Assembly (NCBI GenBank): GCA_026014745.1 | Contig: JAOZHS010000002.1 | Span: 828,271 to 892,270 of the forward strand | Direction: 5' to 3' | Source: Candidatus Bathyarchaeota archaeon | GTDB lineage: Archaea > Thermoproteota > Bathyarchaeia > Bathyarchaeales > Bathycorpusculaceae | Length of the DNA stretch: 64,000 bases | Part shown: piece by piece, positions 18,289 to 27,293 of the stretch | Numbering within the stretch: position 1 is the first letter of the stretch | How the letters are laid out: each line of letters starts with the position of its first letter | The notes under the pieces: model-generated | What the model was told of the DNA's origin: nothing | Databases searched by the model: none | The model's input: only the letters and a program-made list of their open reading frames with translations | Position numbers and translations under genes: made by a program

Positions 18289-19503
18289 CTAGTTTTTGGC
18301 TGTTAACTCACGGTAAACCAAAGAAAGTTTTAACCCCACAACGCTTAACGATGCCTTTGATACAACAGACATGCGCCCAGTTGACCCTATTTCATCCAAT
18401 TTGTTGCTTTGAAGTAAATCAATTATTTTCTTAACCCACAGGTCAGCGTCAGCCATTGCGGGTAAAGTTATTCCGTGCTTGTTATTTTCTATTATCTCAT
18501 CCACTGAGAGCACGCTACTAGCAACAACAGGAAGCCCACAGGACATTGCCTCGAGAACCGTGAGCGGGGGTTCTACTGCAAATGAACCATCAAGTCCCAT
18601 AAACAAAAACAAGTCCGAGGCGTTGTAAACTAAACGTTTCTCTTCATCGGTCAAATTTCTATTCTCAACTTTGATTAGATTTCCTAAACCAAGCCGTTGC
18701 GCTTGATTACATATAGATGAGGCGTACTGTTTGTTAACCAATCCAGGGGGAGAAAAAACGCGTAGAGAAAACGCCACCCCTTCTTTTCGTAACCCTTTAA
18801 GTATTGATAAAACCCGGTCCTGTGGAAACCTTTGACGAGTTAGATTACCGATATAAAGTATCACTCGCTCATTTTGAGGGATTCCTAGGGCTGCTCGAGC
18901 TACTTGTTTAGGTATTGGCTGATAAAAAGCTGTATCAGTAGGAGGCACAATTACCCGGAGTTTATTATTAGGTATTCCGCTGGAGTCCTGTAGATTCTTG
19001 GAAATTGCTTGTGATGTTACAATGAACATATCAGACATTCTTAGAAGCGAACTGAACACGTTCGCCTGTTCCTTCATGTACACATGGGTAACTACGGGAA
19101 AGTTGCTGGCTTTCTTGGCTAAGAGTCGTGAATACCTAAAGCAGTTTGTTATATTTATAACGGGTTTCTTTTCTGACAGGTGTTTTTCAGCCGAAAGGAA
19201 AGATGGCAAAGGGCATGTCTCGAGAAAACTCGTCAGTATCAAAGACTGTTTATTACGCACTCCGATTGCGTCTTCACGACTAACCAAGGGCATTTTTTTT
19301 TCAGCATAAAGAAAACCACTAGGAAGTGTAGGCTTTTTTTGTCCACACGTTCCATATCGGTAGTTAAAAATTACAGAGGGGATATTTTGAGCTTTTAGGC
19401 AATCAAGCAGTGATCTTAGAATTCGTATGTGACCTTCATTATAAGGTTCGTTGAAGCATCGTGCATAAAAAACTGGTAAATAGTCCACGGACATAGAACT
19501 CAC
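18289..19503 (-). CDS. Glycosyltransferase family 4 (GT-B)
   Basis: A 404-residue protein with the two-domain GT-B layout. Recognisable C-terminal motifs are RVIVPPTDTAFY, ERVILYIGNLTRQRFP and FAVEPPLTVLEAMSCGLPVVAS (the E-x7-E catalytic/donor motif). The N-terminal domain is shorter on glycine-rich signals than usual but keeps the FNEPYNEGHIRIL acceptor loop. The start codon overlaps the stop of the preceding nucleotidyltransferase/kinase fusion by 4 bp, so the two are translationally coupled. It adds a sugar in the surface glycan; identity unknown. Confidence 0.88.
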   Translation of the reverse strand: MSSMSVDYLPVFYARCFNEPYNEGHIRILRSLLDCLKAQNIPSVIFNYRYGTCGQKKPTLPSGFLYAEKKMPLVSREDAIGVRNKQSLILTSFLETCPLPSFLSAEKHLSEKKPVINITNCFRYSRLLAKKASNFPVVTHVYMKEQANVFSSLLRMSDMFIVTSQAISKNLQDSSGIPNNKLRVIVPPTDTAFYQPIPKQVARAALGIPQNERVILYIGNLTRQRFPQDRVLSILKGLRKEGVAFSLRVFSPPGLVNKQYASSICNQAQRLGLGNLIKVENRNLTDEEKRLVYNASDLFLFMGLDGSFAVEPPLTVLEAMSCGLPVVASSVLSVDEIIENNKHGITLPAMADADLWVKKIIDLLQSNKLDEIGSTGRMSVVSKASLSVVGLKLSLVYRELTAKN

Positions 19504-21287
19504 TGCAAATGAGGAGAATAGTATTCAAAGAGAGCGTGAGACAGTATTTGCTTAGCGTTACCTTCCAAAGACCCATTTGAGTCTACAACAAACAACTGCG
19601 CACTACAGAGTCGCCGATCTTTACCGAAAGCATCGTTGACACTTTGACCCTTGTTTTGCATATAAAATCTTATCAAAGGTACAGGAGTTAACAGTTCAAA
19701 CGTTTTCTGAATTGTCGGAGCAATTTCTGTTTGAGCATCTTTCTGAGCATCAAAGAAGGTATCCTGAATATACCTATCACAAATAACCACTTTACCACGA
19801 GCCAACAATAACCGAACACGAAGATTAAGCTTCAAAGCATGATCAAAAATTGCAAGGTAACCCCACATCAGTCCTAGAGGTTTCATGCCTAAAGCAGTAA
19901 CCCGTTTTTCAGCATAATACTCGTTTTCTGTGGCCTCACTTTGACCAAACAAAAACTTCCTCGCAATACGCAAAACTGGTTCAAGTATCATACCTGTTCC
20001 GCGTGACCACATGTAAGTAACATCAATGCCCCTTGACTTAAGCTGCTCGTATAAACGAAGGGCATGAGTTGTTTTTCCTGTCCCATCGTCCCCTGAAAAG
20101 CAAATCACAAAAGAAGGAGCAATTTTTTCGCCAACAAGCCGCCTCTTTACATAGTCTCCAGCGATGGCATAAACCGATCTTGTTTTGTAAGCAAACGTTA
20201 TTTTGGGATCTTTTCGTATTTTACTAACATAATTTCGAGCAATTGTAGGAACAGAAATCGGGATAGGCAGACGCTGTTTTTTTGCAAAGGCATCATTAAG
20301 CGAGTTTGTTATTTCTTTAGCCTTTGAGTTCACTTGCTCTTTTTTTGGTCTGATACTTTCAGCGTCTGGGAGCAGAGGCAAGGAGTATATTTGTGAGGTA
20401 AGATAATTCTGGCTTTGCAGCATCGCATAGAAAGGCGCAACCCAGTTATCTTCAGTAACCCAATTGTCTATGTATGCCCAATCAATTTTCGGTTGAGCGT
20501 TTAAAGCATCAATTGTATAAAGTAGATCGCCCAGCCTGAACTCATGATTCTCAAAAAAAGCGTGCGCAGCAGTAATTAGCAGATGGTGCTCTGAAGAGGG
20601 AAAGCTGAAGGTTTCGCCCATAACTTTTAGGTCTTGTTTTTCTCTCCAGATATCTTCGCATTTGAGAAATTCAATGCCATCCCACGCCATTCTACTATGC
20701 AGATGAATTGCCATCTTATCTTCTGCGTTCTTGGCTTTTCGGAAAAGCCGTTTGTAGCCTTCTTTAACCCAAGTTAATTCTACATACCCCAAGCTTTCAA
20801 GAATCTTTACGGTATTTGACAGGTCACTGTCCTTTACTAAAACATCAAAGTTATCGCTATCCAGCGGAAAATGGTTCCTGGATTTTAAAAAAATGAGTTC
20901 GATGCCTTGAACCTTTAGAGCGGCATTGATTTCTAGAAGCCCGCGTCGTAGAAATTGAACTTCCTCATACGCTTCAGAGAAAAAGGGTTGTTCGTTTACA
21001 ATTTTTTTAAGGATTTGACGTTTTTCCTGTGGAAAAGCCTCGTCGTCAATGCGATTTAGTGTTCTATACAGAATCTTATTCTTAAGCATCACAGAATAGA
21101 GACGACTATACTCGAGACCCGAGAGTAGTTTTTCTCGAATTTGAGGAGGCAGTTCAAGATAGGGATTTGATAAGTGAGCTGCAAAAGTGAAGTAGTCTTT
21201 ATCGTCAAACATGAGAATCTTCTCGCTTTTAAGATAAAGTTTTAGCTGGTCATACGCTCCAGAAAAACGCGCAGTCCTATCCGCCAT
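19500..21287 (-). CDS. Fusion of nucleotidyltransferase-like domain and thymidylate-kinase-like P-loop domain
   Basis: A 595-residue protein with two parts. Residues about 80-330 resemble the uncharacterised nucleotidyltransferase family NTP_transf_5. IELIFLKSRN and DNFDVLVKDSD hold the pair of acidic residues, and AIHLHSRMAW the downstream strand. Residues about 385-595 form a P-loop kinase like thymidylate kinase: FSGDDGTGKTTHALRLYEQL (Walker A near 395-405) and VICDRYIQDTFFD (the DR[YF] motif). The combination suggests phosphorylation and nucleotidyl transfer on one small molecule or glycan. The frame starts 46 bp inside the preceding GT2 gene. A later ATG at 21212 is possible but has no clear ribosome binding site. 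The activity has not been described as far as I know. Confidence 0.75.
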   Translation of the reverse strand: MADRTARFSGAYDQLKLYLKSEKILMFDDKDYFTFAAHLSNPYLELPPQIREKLLSGLEYSRLYSVMLKNKILYRTLNRIDDEAFPQEKRQILKKIVNEQPFFSEAYEEVQFLRRGLLEINAALKVQGIELIFLKSRNHFPLDSDNFDVLVKDSDLSNTVKILESLGYVELTWVKEGYKRLFRKAKNAEDKMAIHLHSRMAWDGIEFLKCEDIWREKQDLKVMGETFSFPSSEHHLLITAAHAFFENHEFRLGDLLYTIDALNAQPKIDWAYIDNWVTEDNWVAPFYAMLQSQNYLTSQIYSLPLLPDAESIRPKKEQVNSKAKEITNSLNDAFAKKQRLPIPISVPTIARNYVSKIRKDPKITFAYKTRSVYAIAGDYVKRRLVGEKIAPSFVICFSGDDGTGKTTHALRLYEQLKSRGIDVTYMWSRGTGMILEPVLRIARKFLFGQSEATENEYYAEKRVTALGMKPLGLMWGYLAIFDHALKLNLRVRLLLARGKVVICDRYIQDTFFDAQKDAQTEIAPTIQKTFELLTPVPLIRFYMQNKGQSVNDAFGKDRRLCSAQLFVVDSNGSLEGNAKQILSHALFEYYSPHLQ

Positions 21288-21949
21288 AAGGCCGTTCCAA
21301 GTTTCAAGTTAGCTCGTCCGCCTTGTCGTTTTGGCTCAAAATACGCGATTTCTTTGACGCCAATACCTCTTTTGAGGGCACGGCAGATTATTTGGGCGTC
21401 CAGTGACCAGTTGTCTGAGTTGGGGTTGAGGCAGTCCCAGACGGGTTTGCTCAATAGATAATAGCCGTTAGTGATGTCTGTAACGTTATTCCAGAAAAGT
21501 ATGTTAACTACGGTGACGGCAATCCGGTTTCCTAGGTAGTGTGATACTGTGTGCTCTTCACTCCAACCCAAAGGTGGAAAACGTGTAGCTGCCACAATAG
21601 AGTTTGGTTTGTAAGCTTCAAGAAGTTTAGGGAGGTATCTTGGGTCATGGTTACCATCGCCGTCAATCATACATACCAAATTATAGTTAGCAATGCTAAC
21701 GCCTTTTCTGACGGCAAAGCCACGACCGCGGCGTTTAACTTCAAGCGGAACGACTTTTACGGAGTATTTTTCGCCTGCAGACATCGCGACGCCTAAGGTA
21801 TCGTCCTCGCTGAAGTCGGCAACGATTACCTCGCTTTTTAGCGGCAACTTGTTTAGCACTAAACTAAGGCCGCGGATTATTTCGGCGATGGATTCAGCTT
21901 CGTTTCGGGTTGCCATGACAAGAGATAAGCCGTTTACCAATGAAGTCAA
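21242..21949 (-). CDS. GT2 family, dolichyl-phosphate-sugar synthase-like
   Basis: A 235-residue GT2 enzyme without membrane helices. It has LSLVMATRNEAESI at the start, EVIVADFSEDDT, MIDGDGNHDPRYLPKL (the DxD metal site) and the WSLDAQIICRALKRG region. This compact form is typical of dolichyl/polyprenyl-phosphate mannose or glucose synthases, which make the lipid-linked donor for GT-C enzymes such as the candidate at 13384-15132. The N-terminus begins MTSLVNG. It overlaps the next gene by 46 bp if that gene uses its first start. Confidence 0.85.
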   Translation of the reverse strand: MTSLVNGLSLVMATRNEAESIAEIIRGLSLVLNKLPLKSEVIVADFSEDDTLGVAMSAGEKYSVKVVPLEVKRRGRGFAVRKGVSIANYNLVCMIDGDGNHDPRYLPKLLEAYKPNSIVAATRFPPLGWSEEHTVSHYLGNRIAVTVVNILFWNNVTDITNGYYLLSKPVWDCLNPNSDNWSLDAQIICRALKRGIGVKEIAYFEPKRQGGRANLKLGTALWRIGLRVFLERMTS

Positions 21950-22007
21950 CTCGGTAAAACATTTGAAGACGACATAGAAAAAGGAGCGTGAAGCTGACTT
22001 GTGTGGC

Positions 22008-23126
22008 TTAGGCGCCTTTGTTCTTTTGGATTTGTTTTATTGCGTTGCATACGTAGTCTATTTGTGCGTCGGTCAACGTATTGCTTGAGGGCAAGCAAAG
22101 ACCTTTGTCGCATAGCTCGTCAGCCACTGGGAAGTCTCCTTTGATTAAACCCATTTGTTTGAATATTGGTTGCTTGTGCATTGGAATGAAGAATGGCCGT
22201 GTTTCGATGTCTTGCTTTGCGAGTTCCTCAGCTAGTTTGTCTCTACTTACGCCGAATTCGTCTTGGATGAGAATAGAATATAACCAGTAGATGTTTTTAG
22301 CCCAGTCAGCCTCTGGTGGCAGGGTAATTCCGGTTACAGCTTTTAAGAGGGAGTTGTATTTTTTGGCGTGCGCCCGTCTGGCCTCAATGTATCGGTTGAT
22401 TCTTTCCATTTGGGCTACTCCGATGGCTGCTTGCATGTTAGTCATTCGATAATTGTATCCAATCATATAATGGAGGTAGCGTTTTTCTTTGCTATGTGCA
22501 AGGTCGCGGAGAAGCCTGAGGTCTTCGGCTACAGCGTCGTTATTGGTTACGCACATTCCGCCTTCGCCTGTTGTAATGATTTTATTGGTGTAGAAGCTAT
22601 AGCAGCCAATGTCGCCTAAGCATCCAACGACTTTGCCTTTGTAGAGGGCGCCATGTGCTTCGGCTGCGTCTTCTATGACATAGAGATTGTGTTTTTTTGC
22701 TAATTTTAAAAGTGGGTCCATGTCTACTGGATGACCGTAGATGTGGACGGGCATTATTGCTTTCGTTCGCGGGGTGATTTTTGCCTCGATTGCTTCAACG
22801 TCCATGTTCCAGGTGTAGGGTTCGGAGTCCACAAAAACTGGTGTGGCACCGGCAAGGATAACTGGGTTGGGGCTTGCTATCATGGTCAGAGTGGGTATGA
22901 TTACTTCGTCGCCTTTTCCAATTCCTAAGGCTAAGGTTGCCATGTGGAGGGCGGCGGTTCCGTTTGCCACGGTTATTCCATGTTTGGCTTCAACGAATTT
23001 GCTGAATTTCTCTTCGAAGTCAATAATATAGCTGCCTCGCGAGGATATCCAGTTTGTTTGGATGCAATTTGTCACATATTTAATTTCATTCCCAGTTACA
23101 TCTGGTTCACAAATTGGTATTTTCAT
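22008..23126 (-). CDS. DegT/DnrJ/EryC1/StrS sugar aminotransferase (perosamine-synthase-like)
   Basis: A 372-residue PLP-dependent aminotransferase acting on nucleotide-linked keto sugars. The PLP lysine lies in SFYTNKIITTGEGG, and the cofactor aspartate in VIEDAAEAHGA. The N-terminal IPICEPDVTGNEIKYV and the TNWISSRGSYI segment match GDP-perosamine synthase and related enzymes. It would make an amino sugar for the surface glycan. The neighbouring radical SAM gene lies 34 bp upstream and the GT2 gene 58 bp downstream on the same strand, so a shared transcript is likely. The exact sugar is not determinable. Confidence 0.9.
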   Translation of the reverse strand: MKIPICEPDVTGNEIKYVTNCIQTNWISSRGSYIIDFEEKFSKFVEAKHGITVANGTAALHMATLALGIGKGDEVIIPTLTMIASPNPVILAGATPVFVDSEPYTWNMDVEAIEAKITPRTKAIMPVHIYGHPVDMDPLLKLAKKHNLYVIEDAAEAHGALYKGKVVGCLGDIGCYSFYTNKIITTGEGGMCVTNNDAVAEDLRLLRDLAHSKEKRYLHYMIGYNYRMTNMQAAIGVAQMERINRYIEARRAHAKKYNSLLKAVTGITLPPEADWAKNIYWLYSILIQDEFGVSRDKLAEELAKQDIETRPFFIPMHKQPIFKQMGLIKGDFPVADELCDKGLCLPSSNTLTDAQIDYVCNAIKQIQKNKGA

Positions 23127-23160
23127 ATGGTTACCTCCCGTATAATCTTAGTTTTTGGTT

Positions 23161-24180
23161 TTATTGTGCAGTATTTTTTTTGACATTTAGGACGTATTTG
23201 TCGGCGTCCATCATTCCATTAAGGTTCAAGTTGATGTTTTCGTCTTTTCGATCACAGACGCGACATTTCATGTCATCGACGAGCATGGTCTGCATTTGGT
23301 GTCGTTTTGGAGAGTTCCAAATATCCCAAAATGGTTGCTGCGAAATGTTTCCCCAAATAAGGTGACTATATTCTTTTAATGCCACCTGCGGGCAAGGAAA
23401 GACGTTTCCAGCCTTGTCGATTGTGGCGTTAAAACGTTGAGCCCAACAGTATTTGAAGTTCGGGTCATGCTCGCAATTCTTGAAATTAAGCATAGTGATT
23501 TTCCCGTTTCGCCAGTTATGCAAGAGTTCAAAGATGGTTTCTATTTTTTGGGGGGTCAAGTAGTTTACTGGTTGAGCAACGTTCGGGACCTGCGGGATGG
23601 AGAATTTTAGCACATCAGCGTGTTCCTCGAAGAGGTCAACGAATGCTTCAATTTGTTCTGGAGAGGAATTGTTGGCCATTAATAGGTAGGCTATGTTGAT
23701 TTTTAATTTTGAATTATTTTTTGTCTTGGCCGCGTGTAGCTTTTTAACTTTTTGCAGGAGCTTTTGGTGAGTATCGCTTGATGGGGCTAACCCATGTAAA
23801 TTGTTGTAAATGTCAGCTGTGGCGGAGTTGACGCTTATTGTGATGTAACTACCTTCACTAGAAGTAGCGTTAAGTTCTTGGATAACTTCGTCAGTTAGAA
23901 AATAAGCCTTGGTGTGAACCCCAAAGTTTAGTTTTCTTTCTTTTATAGCGTGAATTAATTGAGCAAAATGAGAATAACTTAATGGATCGCTTCTTATTCC
24001 AGATATTTCTATGAATGGAGGATACTCCAAGAGTTCATCGAGTAATCTGGCATAATCTTTGATGCTTAACGTTCCTTCACAAAGCATTTGTTCTTTACCA
24101 TAGCAGAACGTACAGTCAAGAGGTCCACAATGGGAACCTGGGTGCAATTCTAATTGAAGGGGAACATCATTATTCTTCAT
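23161..24180 (-). CDS. Radical SAM/SPASM-like enzyme with CX4CX2C cluster motif
   Basis: A 339-residue radical SAM protein. The presumed 4Fe-4S ligands are Cys18, Cys23 and Cys26 in HCGPLDCTFCYG, giving CX4CX2C rather than the standard CX3CX2C. The C-terminal region carries further cysteines, around FKYCWAQRF, VFPCPQVAL and MKCRVCDRK, which match a SPASM or twitch auxiliary-cluster domain. Related enzymes modify sugars, peptides or cofactors by radical chemistry. Its place directly upstream of a sugar aminotransferase suggests that it modifies a nucleotide sugar or glycan. The substrate is unknown. The ATG at 24180 has no strong ribosome binding site. Confidence 0.82.
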   Translation of the reverse strand: MKNNDVPLQLELHPGSHCGPLDCTFCYGKEQMLCEGTLSIKDYARLLDELLEYPPFIEISGIRSDPLSYSHFAQLIHAIKERKLNFGVHTKAYFLTDEVIQELNATSSEGSYITISVNSATADIYNNLHGLAPSSDTHQKLLQKVKKLHAAKTKNNSKLKINIAYLLMANNSSPEQIEAFVDLFEEHADVLKFSIPQVPNVAQPVNYLTPQKIETIFELLHNWRNGKITMLNFKNCEHDPNFKYCWAQRFNATIDKAGNVFPCPQVALKEYSHLIWGNISQQPFWDIWNSPKRHQMQTMLVDDMKCRVCDRKDENINLNLNGMMDADKYVLNVKKNTAQ

Positions 24181-24440
24181 AAGACGCTCTATTAGCGCGC
24201 CAACATAGTTGAATTTAAAAGATATTGGTAATACCTCCGTTAATATGAATAATAATACTGCTGTTTGCTTGCCTCAAATGTGACAATAGTAATCCTAAGA
24301 CTGCATTGAGTACCACAATTTGTCTCCTATCATTAAAGATAACAAACGCCAAGTCGCTTAAACTATATATGCATTATTCCCGCTGATTTTCTATTTAATA
24401 ATTTCGAAGGCTATAGAGAAAATAGTCGGGCGATAGAGTA

Positions 24441-24941
24441 CTATAGAAAAAACTGCACGGGACGTAATCTCAGGATTTTATTTATATGCCGGCGTTTTAC
24501 ATTTCGCCAGATTATGAATAAGCTAACAAGAAAAATCGCTATGCCAGCAACCGAGTAAATTACGCTTAATTGAGCATTAGTTGCGTTAGCAGCCGTTGCC
24601 GAACTCTTCAGAGCTAAGGCCTCTTCTTCAACTTGGTTAACAATAGCCAGTGCATCGTTGCTTTTTGTTATTGAAACCTCAAAATCACCCGTACGATAAG
24701 CGTTTTGAGCTTCGGCTAAGTAGGTTGCTGCAGTGTTAAGCTGAAGGGTTATTGTAGAAACATTCGCTCCAGCACTTTCAGCATCGCTTAAAGCCTGATA
24801 AGCATGAGAAATCGCAGAGTCTGCGGCGCTAAGACTTTCTGTGGCTTGGCTGGCGGTTACTTGCGCCGTTACGGGGAACGCCACAAGGGGCATAGAAGCA
24901 CAAATCATCAAAAGGACAAGCCAGCAAATTTGCCTGTTCAA
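24441..24941 (-). CDS. Secreted helical protein with C-terminal membrane anchor
   Basis: A 166-residue protein. It has a signal peptide (about 1-26, ending PVTAQ), an Ala/Ser/Glu-rich helical region with heptad-like spacing (about 30-115), a transmembrane helix (about 128-147) and a short basic tail. It is probably an extracellular coiled-coil or helical bundle held by the C-terminal helix. No catalytic motif or named family is seen. The tail does not carry the PEY-type motif found on the large beta-helix protein. It is 24 bp downstream of the cupin gene's start on the same strand. Confidence 0.6.
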   Translation of the reverse strand: MNRQICWLVLLMICASMPLVAFPVTAQVTASQATESLSAADSAISHAYQALSDAESAGANVSTITLQLNTAATYLAEAQNAYRTGDFEVSITKSNDALAIVNQVEEEALALKSSATAANATNAQLSVIYSVAGIAIFLVSLFIIWRNVKRRHINKILRLRPVQFFL

Positions 24942-24965
24942 TTATTCCACCCGTATGGCAATGGA

Positions 24966-25379
24966 TTATACGAAGGTTTGTTTGAAAGTATCTGGGATTA
25001 GCGCATTATAATCATGTGAAGAGAAAGAGGCCATGACAAATACTTGAGCGCTGTTGTTTTTTAGCCAATGGGAAACCATAGGCGGTATTTCAAGTACGCA
25101 TAGGTTTTGAAAGCCAGCCACCACTGGAACGACTTCTAAGTCGTCTTGCCGAGGTTGTTGTTTATCGGTCCACAAAAAAGAGGCGGAACCACTTAAGGGT
25201 AACAGCCATTCGGTTTTTATTTTATGATAATGTCCGCCGCGTTCTTCCCCAGGATTTACCGAATGAATACAGATGTCCTCGATGGATTTTCCGTTAAAAA
25301 CGTCTGATTTCTGGAGGCCTAGAACGTCAAAACCTCGTGAATCTTGTTTGTAGGATAACGGTATTACTTTGATTGGCAA
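24966..25379 (-). CDS. RmlC-like cupin, CapF-C/WxcM-type
   Basis: A 137-residue single-domain cupin. It carries VNPGEERGGHYHKIKTEWLL, the conserved GxHYHxxKTEW metal- and sugar-binding motif shared with CapF C-terminal domains and WxcM/FdtA-type sugar isomerases. LEIPPMVSHWLKN is the second cupin motif. Such proteins epimerise or isomerise nucleotide keto-sugars. It closes the glycan locus next to a winged-helix gene 22 bp upstream. The reaction is inferred from the family and the location. Confidence 0.78.
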   Translation of the reverse strand: MPIKVIPLSYKQDSRGFDVLGLQKSDVFNGKSIEDICIHSVNPGEERGGHYHKIKTEWLLPLSGSASFLWTDKQQPRQDDLEVVPVVAGFQNLCVLEIPPMVSHWLKNNSAQVFVMASFSSHDYNALIPDTFKQTFV

Positions 25380-25401
25380 TGGGCATCACGAAGGACAGCT
25401 T

Positions 25402-25713
25402 TTATGTTAGAATTTTTACAAGTTCTTGGTACTCATCATCTAAGGCAACGAATAATTCCTGGGCGCTAATGTATCTTCTCTGAAATTGTTCATATTTTCT
25501 TAGAAATTCTTGGCCTTGGATTGTTAAAAAGTAGTTTTTGTCCTGCAGCTTTACTAGGTTTAGATCAACGGCTTTTTTTAGATATTTTTCGAGGAGGTTG
25601 AAGTTCAGATTTGCTTGAATCATAATCCGTGTTTTGCAAACGCCTTGATAGTTGGAACAGACATTTAGAATAGCAGCGACTATTTTCAAACTATCACGAT
25701 TTTTACGTGTCAA
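25402..25713 (-). CDS. ArnR-type winged-helix regulator
   Basis: A 103-residue protein. Its N-terminal 75 residues match the archaeal winged-helix group often called HTH_45 or ArnR-like: SLKIVAAILNVC, TRIMIQANLNFNLLEKYLKKAVDLNLV, then the wing YFLTIQGQEFLRKYEQF. A short amphipathic C-terminus may dimerise. It is 22 bp upstream of the cupin gene on the same strand, so it may control the nearby part of the glycan locus. The sequence shows no ligand domain. A similar regulator is encoded at 63638-63913. Confidence 0.8.
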   Translation of the reverse strand: MTRKNRDSLKIVAAILNVCSNYQGVCKTRIMIQANLNFNLLEKYLKKAVDLNLVKLQDKNYFLTIQGQEFLRKYEQFQRRYISAQELFVALDDEYQELVKILT

Positions 25714-26197
25714 AAATTACACCTCAAGCATAAAAATCAAACCTATAGTAGACACTATCCAATCCCTTCCTGACAGAAGTGGATACGAATAGTTAAAAGA
25801 GCAAGTTGATAGACGCTCTTTTACTGGAGTACGACATGGAAAACTTTTAAGTATTTTCCATATAAACTATTTATAGTTTATTCTTAAAAAATAAAGACCT
25901 GCAAAGAAGATTCAGGCTCAACCATTCAAACCCCAACCGAGCATTTATAGCGAGACCTTAACGCCTTGTAGGATAAAAAGTAATCAGGCGATTTGAGCGC
26001 CACGATATTTTTGCAGCAGTTTAACGCTAACTGAGCTCTCAGGCTGTTGATTTTAGTGTTCCTGAGTTTACGGAGCATAGCGAAAAGATACCCAGTTAGT
26101 TCTTTACGGAAACAATTTGTATTTCGAACTTCAGTAACTGCAGAGAGATCCAAAAAAAGACGATTTCTGACAAATAGTTTCAGCGTCTGCCATTAAT
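25714..26197. other. 484-bp stretch without a confident gene
   Basis: This lies between the winged-helix gene and phoU. It holds an A/T-rich segment at about 25850-25900 with TATA-like runs that could promote the winged-helix gene. A 75-codon minus-strand open frame (25926-26153) starts with TTG, has no ribosome binding site and no recognisable motif; I do not accept it as a gene. Confidence 0.5.
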
Positions 26198-27262
26198 CTA
26201 CACCAAAATTGAATCTACCGTCAGGTTTAGTACAATCTCAGCGATATCGCTTGCATATTCTGCGGTTCGTCTTATGCTCTCTATAATAAGGCGCAAAGTG
26301 GCGGCGTCTTCAAGGTCTATTTGAGAACATGCGACGGCAGCTCGTTCTAAGACATCAAGTTCTTTCATGCTTGCCAGAATGGTATCTGCGGTGTTATAGT
26401 CCTGCTTAAAAAGGGACTCAATGGCGGCATCAAACATTTTGAGGGAGATTTTGCTCATTTCTTCAAGTTTTATCTCCATGTCAGGATTAATTTTATGTTT
26501 AAGCGCCAACGTGTTTGTTGCTATTTTAACAGCGTGATCTGCAGTTCGCTCCACAGCCGTTGTTACGAGACGATAGCCAAGGCAGTCCCTGCCGTTTGAG
26601 AGACCGATTTCTTTTATTATGCGGGGGTTCTGGATAGCAGATTTTAGCAATCGGTTCACGTAGAGATTGAAACGGTCAACTTCATTGTCGGTGGAGATTA
26701 CTTCTTTTGTAAGTAAATTATCATTTGTTCTAAGACCACAGATTGCGTCGTTATGCATAGATATTGTGATTATGCTCATGCGCCTAAGAGCACTTTGGAT
26801 TGTTAACTCGGGATAACTTAAGAGAACTTGCAATGCTAACTGCGAAGATGTATCGCTCACTATTTCGGTCCCAACTAGCATGCGTCTAACGAAGTTTTTC
26901 ATGTCATGTCTTTGTTTTGTTAAAAATTGCTTGTCTGTTTTGATATGTATAGAATTGTAGCCGGCTAAATAGGCGGATACGATTTTTCTTCGGATTGTCT
27001 CTATATCGTCATTTGAAGAAACTTTGATTGAAGCCTTATCTGAATGTTTTTCGACGGCTATGTTTGATCCAAGAGGGATTATGGTTAATAATCCGTCTTC
27101 TTCTTCGCGGAGTTTTATGAAGCTGCCTTTTTTTAGTTGATTTTGTGCTATCCAACCTTTGGGCAAAGATATAATGTAGGTGGAGCCACCAGTGAACTGT
27201 ACTTTTCTTGTTTCAGCTTCCTCTTTGACCTGCACAAGCGTTCCATTCCTTATCGCTAACAA
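26198..27262 (-). CDS. phoU: PhoU-domain phosphate regulator with N-terminal AbrB/SpoVT domain
   Basis: A 354-residue protein. Residues about 18-65 form an AbrB/SpoVT-type swapped-hairpin DNA-binding domain (RKVQFTGGSTYIISLPKGWI). Two PhoU helical bundles follow (about 120-350), with the ERTADHAVKIA and RTAEYASDIAE metal-binding motifs. Archaeal AbrB-PhoU proteins are thought to regulate phosphate uptake and polyphosphate. The frame starts with TTG at 27262. A GTG at 27235 preceded by AAGGAA would give a start just before the conserved region and may be the real one. It lies beside the polyphosphate genes, which supports a role in phosphate homeostasis. A 16-bp A/T palindrome sits just upstream. 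Confidence 0.88.
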   Translation of the reverse strand: MLAIRNGTLVQVKEEAETRKVQFTGGSTYIISLPKGWIAQNQLKKGSFIKLREEEDGLLTIIPLGSNIAVEKHSDKASIKVSSNDDIETIRRKIVSAYLAGYNSIHIKTDKQFLTKQRHDMKNFVRRMLVGTEIVSDTSSQLALQVLLSYPELTIQSALRRMSIITISMHNDAICGLRTNDNLLTKEVISTDNEVDRFNLYVNRLLKSAIQNPRIIKEIGLSNGRDCLGYRLVTTAVERTADHAVKIATNTLALKHKINPDMEIKLEEMSKISLKMFDAAIESLFKQDYNTADTILASMKELDVLERAAVACSQIDLEDAATLRLIIESIRRTAEYASDIAEIVLNLTVDSILV

Positions 27263-27277
27263 GTATGTTGCTAGCTG

Positions 27278-27293
27278 TTTATTATATAATAAA
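27278..27293. promoter_or_regulatory. 16-bp palindrome covering the phoU TATA region
   Basis: TTTATTATATAATAAA is a perfect 16-bp palindrome. It begins 16 bp upstream of the TTG start, or 43 bp upstream of the alternative GTG at 27235. It contains the TATA element and could bind a dimeric regulator such as the AbrB domain of PhoU itself. An A/T-only palindrome can occur by chance. Confidence 0.35.

Noticed and set aside
25926..26153. 75-codon minus-strand frame between the winged-helix gene and phoU
   Set aside because: TTG start with no ribosome binding site, no motif and an ordinary random-like composition.
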